Assembly: GCA_001414345.1 (NCBI GenBank)
Contig: LLCB01000370.1
Coordinates: 1 to 51,441 of the forward strand
Length of the DNA: 51,441 nt
Direction: 5' to 3'
Origin: Hymenoscyphus infarciens
Lineage: Eukaryota > Ascomycota > Leotiomycetes > Helotiales > Helotiaceae
Positions 47,691 through 51,441 of the stretch are shown piece by piece. Within the stretch, counting starts at the first letter, position 1, and each line of letters begins with the position of its first letter. Under the pieces are notes generated by a model. That model worked only from the letters and a program-made list of their open reading frames with translations. It had not been told where the DNA came from and searched no databases. The position numbers were made by a program, and so were the translations under genes.

Positions 47691-49470
47691 ACTTACACTA
47701 GAATGAGCTAGCAAATTGTTAAAATGTTCATTTAGAACATCTGGTTCATAAGGTATATCCCCTACCACGTTCTATTTGTTTAAGCTACTGTTCAACATTC
47801 TAGAAGTCTAAAGGTGGACACACCACCGACCTAAACCTCGTACGCGATTCACAACCAGAACCAAAAAGAAGTGCCACTGTCGAATTGTCCGAGGCTGTGC
47901 CAGCGAACAGAAAAGGACATGTAGCTTCCTCTAATAGCAATGAGCATGTGTAGTTGTTCTATTAATATCACCGAAATCAAGAGATACAGAGCTAAAAACA
48001 ATACAAATCCTCGTTTTCATCACATCAACCCTTCTCTGGTAATTCCAACCATTAATTTGAAGGATCAAGGTATAATTCCTAATTCTTCAAGACCTCCAGT
48101 TTCTACAATACAACCACCAAGGCCCCTTCCAATCGGTTCCCAAAGCCTTTCCAGACTAGTATAATACTACGGGACTCCTTTACCTCACCACCTGTTTTAG
48201 ATTCACTAAGCTTAATCGTAGATAAACGATACTTAGGTGATGCGCACCATAACGCTTCACAATTACTCGAGAGGTGTGTCGTGTTTGCATTTACGAAGAG
48301 AGATGCAAAATACAGGAGACGTGTAGGTTTTACGAAGTCAAGATATTCTCTACTGATTTCGTTTATAGCTTGCATTTCTTAAAACATAATATAAGCGTAT
48401 CAAAGTTCTTTTCTATAAAAATACTATTATAGTAGAGCTGTAGAAGATCTAGGAGAGTTGCTAGATAATACATGTAATCCGGTAGCTATCTATCTAGAGG
48501 AGTAGATCTCACATATAGTAACACTCGAAACCGAGCACTCTTGTAAGAAACCCGGGCTTTGCTCCGAGAACCATCGCCAACCAAGTGGAAGCAACAACAC
48601 CAGCACCAGAGCGATTCAAGTATTATAATTATGACTCAAGTCGACCCTGAGATTTACTCTGTCTATCCTATAAGCAAAAGGGCATGAAGGGCGCTCGGGG
48701 TGGTGACGTACTATTGAGAAAACCCTAGGTGTTCTCGGAGCAAAACCTAGGTTTCTTGCCTCGACTATAACCCTTAAGACGCTTTCATAGGTTCTTTTAC
48801 ACGATACCCCTAGAATAAGCGGGGCGTGCTAATGGTGGATTGCGACATAAGATTGAGAATATGCGAGATTGTGAAATGGCGGAGAGCTGTAATTGAGCTG
48901 TGGTTTGGTAATGGCGTTTTCGGTCGTTGGATATGAATTTGTAGTGAAAGCTGCCAAAAGATGTGATTATGAACCTTTAATGCGCTACATTGTCATTCAA
49001 CAGAACCCAAGACTACTTGCAAAAATCTGACGAGAAGTGGAGAGTTTTGTGAGAGGCTTGTAACAACCAAGATTCCTGAGGGAACTCGGTCACTTAACAA
49101 TAAGTACCTAGAGCTTGTACTCGGGAACCATTCTGAAGCGGTATCTTTACTTAATCAAAGATCAGAGAAGGGTGGAGGAAAGGCGCAAGCTTTATTAAAA
49201 CTCATCAGAGCGCCAAGTAAGCAATGGAAAAAAACGAAATACCAGAGAAGGCCCGAAGAAGAGTGCCACATACTTCTAGATGTCCTCGAACAATGCTTTC
49301 GGATTTCCAAGAATATCTCGCACAACACCTTCTAAAGCAAACGTCTAGAGAATAAAAGCTGAATCTCTTATACAACTCATCGCGAGCCCCAATCTACAAA
49401 CTCAAAAAAAAGCAAAATCGACTACCCCAACCCACCTAACTCCCCTCTAACCACACACATCATAAACCTC
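47691..49470. other. Gene-poor stretch, 1.8 kb
   Basis: Ordinary composition with no recognisable gene. Frames of 74-90 codons lack domains. It contains the inverted-repeat element at 48543-48759. The last 120 bases are the 3' flank of the MFS permease. Confidence 0.5.
48543..48759. repeat. 217-bp inverted-repeat element (MITE-like)
   Basis: The left end GTAAGAAACCCGGGCTTTGC continues with TCCGAGAACC. The right end, inverted, reads GCAAGAAACCTAGGTTTTGC and continues with TCCGAGAACA. They match over about 30 bp with four to five differences, several C/T. No target duplication was found. There is a single copy in the window. Confidence 0.65.
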
Positions 49471-51208
49471 TCAAGTCTGGAAAATAAACCTAACATCCTC
49501 ATCACTCCTCACCGTGCCCTCCCCGCCCGTCTCCCCAGCAGCAGCTCTCTCCCTCTTCGCCTTATTCTCCTTATTCAAGAAAAACCAAAGCGCACCCGTG
49601 TTCAAAATATTCGCACAGAGATACCCCAATGCAAACCCATGGCCGAGAAACCATCTCGGCGCTGTACTAGGTCGATAAAGCTGCGTTCCCAAAACCGCCC
49701 CCAGATTTCCGATAGTTATGGTCATCGCCGTGGCAGTCGCTCGTTTAGATTGTCCCGAGACGTTCGCTGCGGGCCAGGAAAGCACGATGGCTGTGGATGG
49801 GTAGATGCCTGCGGCTGCGAAGATGGTTCCCACGTAGGAGACTCCGGGTTTGTTTTTGGTGGCGAGGAGGATTATGTAGCCTATTATTGAGATGGTGGTT
49901 GAACCGATGATGAAGGGTGCTCGTTTCTTGGTTTTCTCGGAGAAGACGGCTACTACGACTGTGAGGACTGTGGCGACGGCGTAAGGAGGAACGGTTAAGA
50001 GTTGGGCTTGAGCGGCTGTGTAGCCGAGTTGCTTGATGATGGTTGGGAGGAAAAGAGATAGGGTGTAGAGAGGTAAAGACATGGTGTGGAATCCGAATCC
50101 GTACATCCAGCATTTGTAATCCTTCAACGCGGAGACGACATTTCCCCAGGTGAACTTCTCGTCGTTTGTTGCGTCGGAGTCTCCTTTTAGACGGGCGTGG
50201 ATGTATGCTCGTTCGGGTTCAGTCAAGAATGGTGCCGTGTCTGGGTAATTGTGGATGAAAAGGTAGGCGGCGAGAGAGACAACAACTGTCAACAGCCCTT
50301 CCTGTAATATGCATGAGCAAGTAATCAACCGTCGACAAACCGTTTCAGCTCACCAATATGAAAATCCATTGCCATCCTCCCAAACCTCCGGTTCCTCCCA
50401 TGAAGCCAATACCATAAGCAAGAATTCCACCAAAAGCACCAGCCAAGGATGCAGCTGAGAAGAAAAGTGCGACTCGATAATGTGTTTCTGTTCTCTTATA
50501 CCACATGGATAAATAAAACACCACGCCGGGGAAAAGACCACTCTCTGTGACACCCAAGAAGAAACGGGCTGCGAGGAATCCTCCTAGATTTTGGGAAATT
50601 CCCATGAGAGTTGCCACTACTCCCCACGTCAACATCAAAGTTGGAAGCCATATTCTATCATTCAAATCAGCTAATACGCAGAAAAGGTAGAAAACCAAAA
50701 GCTTACTTTGGCGTCGTTCTCTTCAAAATGATATTACAAGGGATCTCGAACAACACCTACAACCCATTAGCTCTCCCCTCCCCCTCCGCCCTCAAGTCCG
50801 AAACTCACATAACCAATAAAATAAATCGTCAAGGTAAACAAGTACTGATTCCCCGTGATATGTAAATCCGTAGCCAACCCATCGATTCTCGCGTTTCCGA
50901 CTATTTTTTTTCAGCAAATTCTCGGGAAAATCTCTCCCCCTAAGAAACTCCCTTCTCCCAAAGCACCCCCCAAGGAAAAGCGAAGAAAGAACAGAAGGAA
51001 GAAACATACTATTACTCCGATCCAAAAAGCTCAACAAGTAGAGCAAAGTCAATCCAGGAAGTAACTTCCAATCCAACTTCCTCAGCAAAGCCTTCTCACT
51101 GATCCCATCGGGATTGGTGTAAGAGTCGAGAGAACTACTATCATTACCCCTCTTATTATCCCCAATCACCTCCTGTTTCTCGGAAACAATCGGTTGTTCG
51201 GTCGCCAT
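49471..51208 (-). CDS. MFS anion:cation symporter (Dal5/allantoate-permease-like)
   Basis: Plasma-membrane transporter for organic anions; the substrate is not identifiable. Exons 51010-51208, 50809-50900, 50707-50756, 50354-50654 and 49471-50301 give 490 residues, usual for the family. The start MATEQPIVSEKQEV leads to KLDWKLLPGLTLLYLLSFLD, then RSNIGNARIDGLATDLHITG across the first intron, FEIPCNIILKR, and ARFFLGVTESGLFPGVVFYL. These are the hallmarks of the ACS (Dal5/Tna1/Seo1) subfamily. LSWPAANVSGQSKRATATAM is also typical. Three introns are 52 nt and the first is 109 nt. The C-terminus is acidic. The 5' flank reaches the window edge. Confidence 0.92.
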
Positions 51209-51441
51209 CTTAAAGGGCCAGTCCACAGGTATGGCAAGAGAAAAGAGAGCAGGCGAGAACGTCGCGTAACACAAAGACAGGAGAAAGGGTATCAAGAAAA
51301 TCAATTGAAATTGCACCCAGAAGAAAACCGACACAGATAAAGTAACCAACCCCAGCCCCCTCCCCCCATGACAAGCACAAGGCAAATAACCATTACCCCA
51401 TTCATCACAACACAAAACCCGCATATGACGAACCCCCCCCC
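51209..51441. promoter_or_regulatory. Upstream region of the MFS permease, ending in poly-C
   Basis: 233 bp upstream of the permease ATG. No gene. The last nine or more bases of the window are C, so the run may continue beyond the edge. Confidence 0.45.

Overview
The window is from a filamentous ascomycete (Pezizomycotina). A helotialean (Leotiomycetes) origin fits the flavour of the proteins, but that is inference. The basis is: genes with many 45-70 nt GT-AG introns carrying CTAAC/CTGAT-like branch points; long A+T-only blocks full of mobile-element remains, typical of repeat-induced point mutation (RIP); and a fungal gene set (Rho1 GEF with a CNH domain, P450, MFS transporters, 2EXR and F-box proteins). 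Most genes are broken by introns, so I assigned exons by hand. In the eight multi-exon genes where I added exon lengths, the total is an exact multiple of three and the protein has a sensible family length.

Layout. 1-10.08 kb is a repeat graveyard: a palindromic AT satellite (1-1.26 kb), degenerate minisatellites (1.74-3.14 kb), a hAT-like element with a perfect 8-bp target duplication (3.64-4.57 kb) that contains two smaller elements, RIP-mutated blocks, and a 2.66-kb nested element with an internal inversion (7.42-10.08 kb). 10.4-11.84 kb is a decayed F-box-like gene. 12.6-15.39 kb is a dead drug-efflux MFS gene carrying three unrelated insertions and RIP-like stop codons. 15.9-25.9 kb is a conserved core: Cu/Zn superoxide dismutase (sod1, minus), ribosomal protein eL33 (rpl33, minus) and the Rho1 exchange factor rom2 (plus). 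28.2-30.5 kb is a tandem segmental duplication with two small F-box-like genes. 30.6-36.6 kb is a lactose-utilisation pair on the minus strand, a GH2 beta-galactosidase and a lactose-permease-like MFS transporter. Next come a secreted protein of unknown function (38.0-39.9 kb, plus), the tail of an AAA ATPase gene (40.2-40.7 kb, minus), a ten-exon P450 (41.2-43.3 kb, minus) and a 2EXR protein (44.7-45.4 kb, minus). 45.5-47.7 kb is another AT-rich RIP-like block sharing a repeat with the 5.4-kb region. An anion/allantoate-type MFS permease (49.5-51.2 kb, minus) closes the window.

Functional links. The clearest pathway unit is permease plus beta-galactosidase: uptake and hydrolysis of lactose or other beta-galactosides. 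sod1, rpl33 and rom2 are housekeeping genes. The most informative biology is in the decay. One MITE is present as an intact and a C-to-T/G-to-A-mutated copy. One transporter gene records a stack of insertions. One nested element has flipped its core between inverted insertions. I saw no tRNA, rRNA, CRISPR array or viral gene that I could support.
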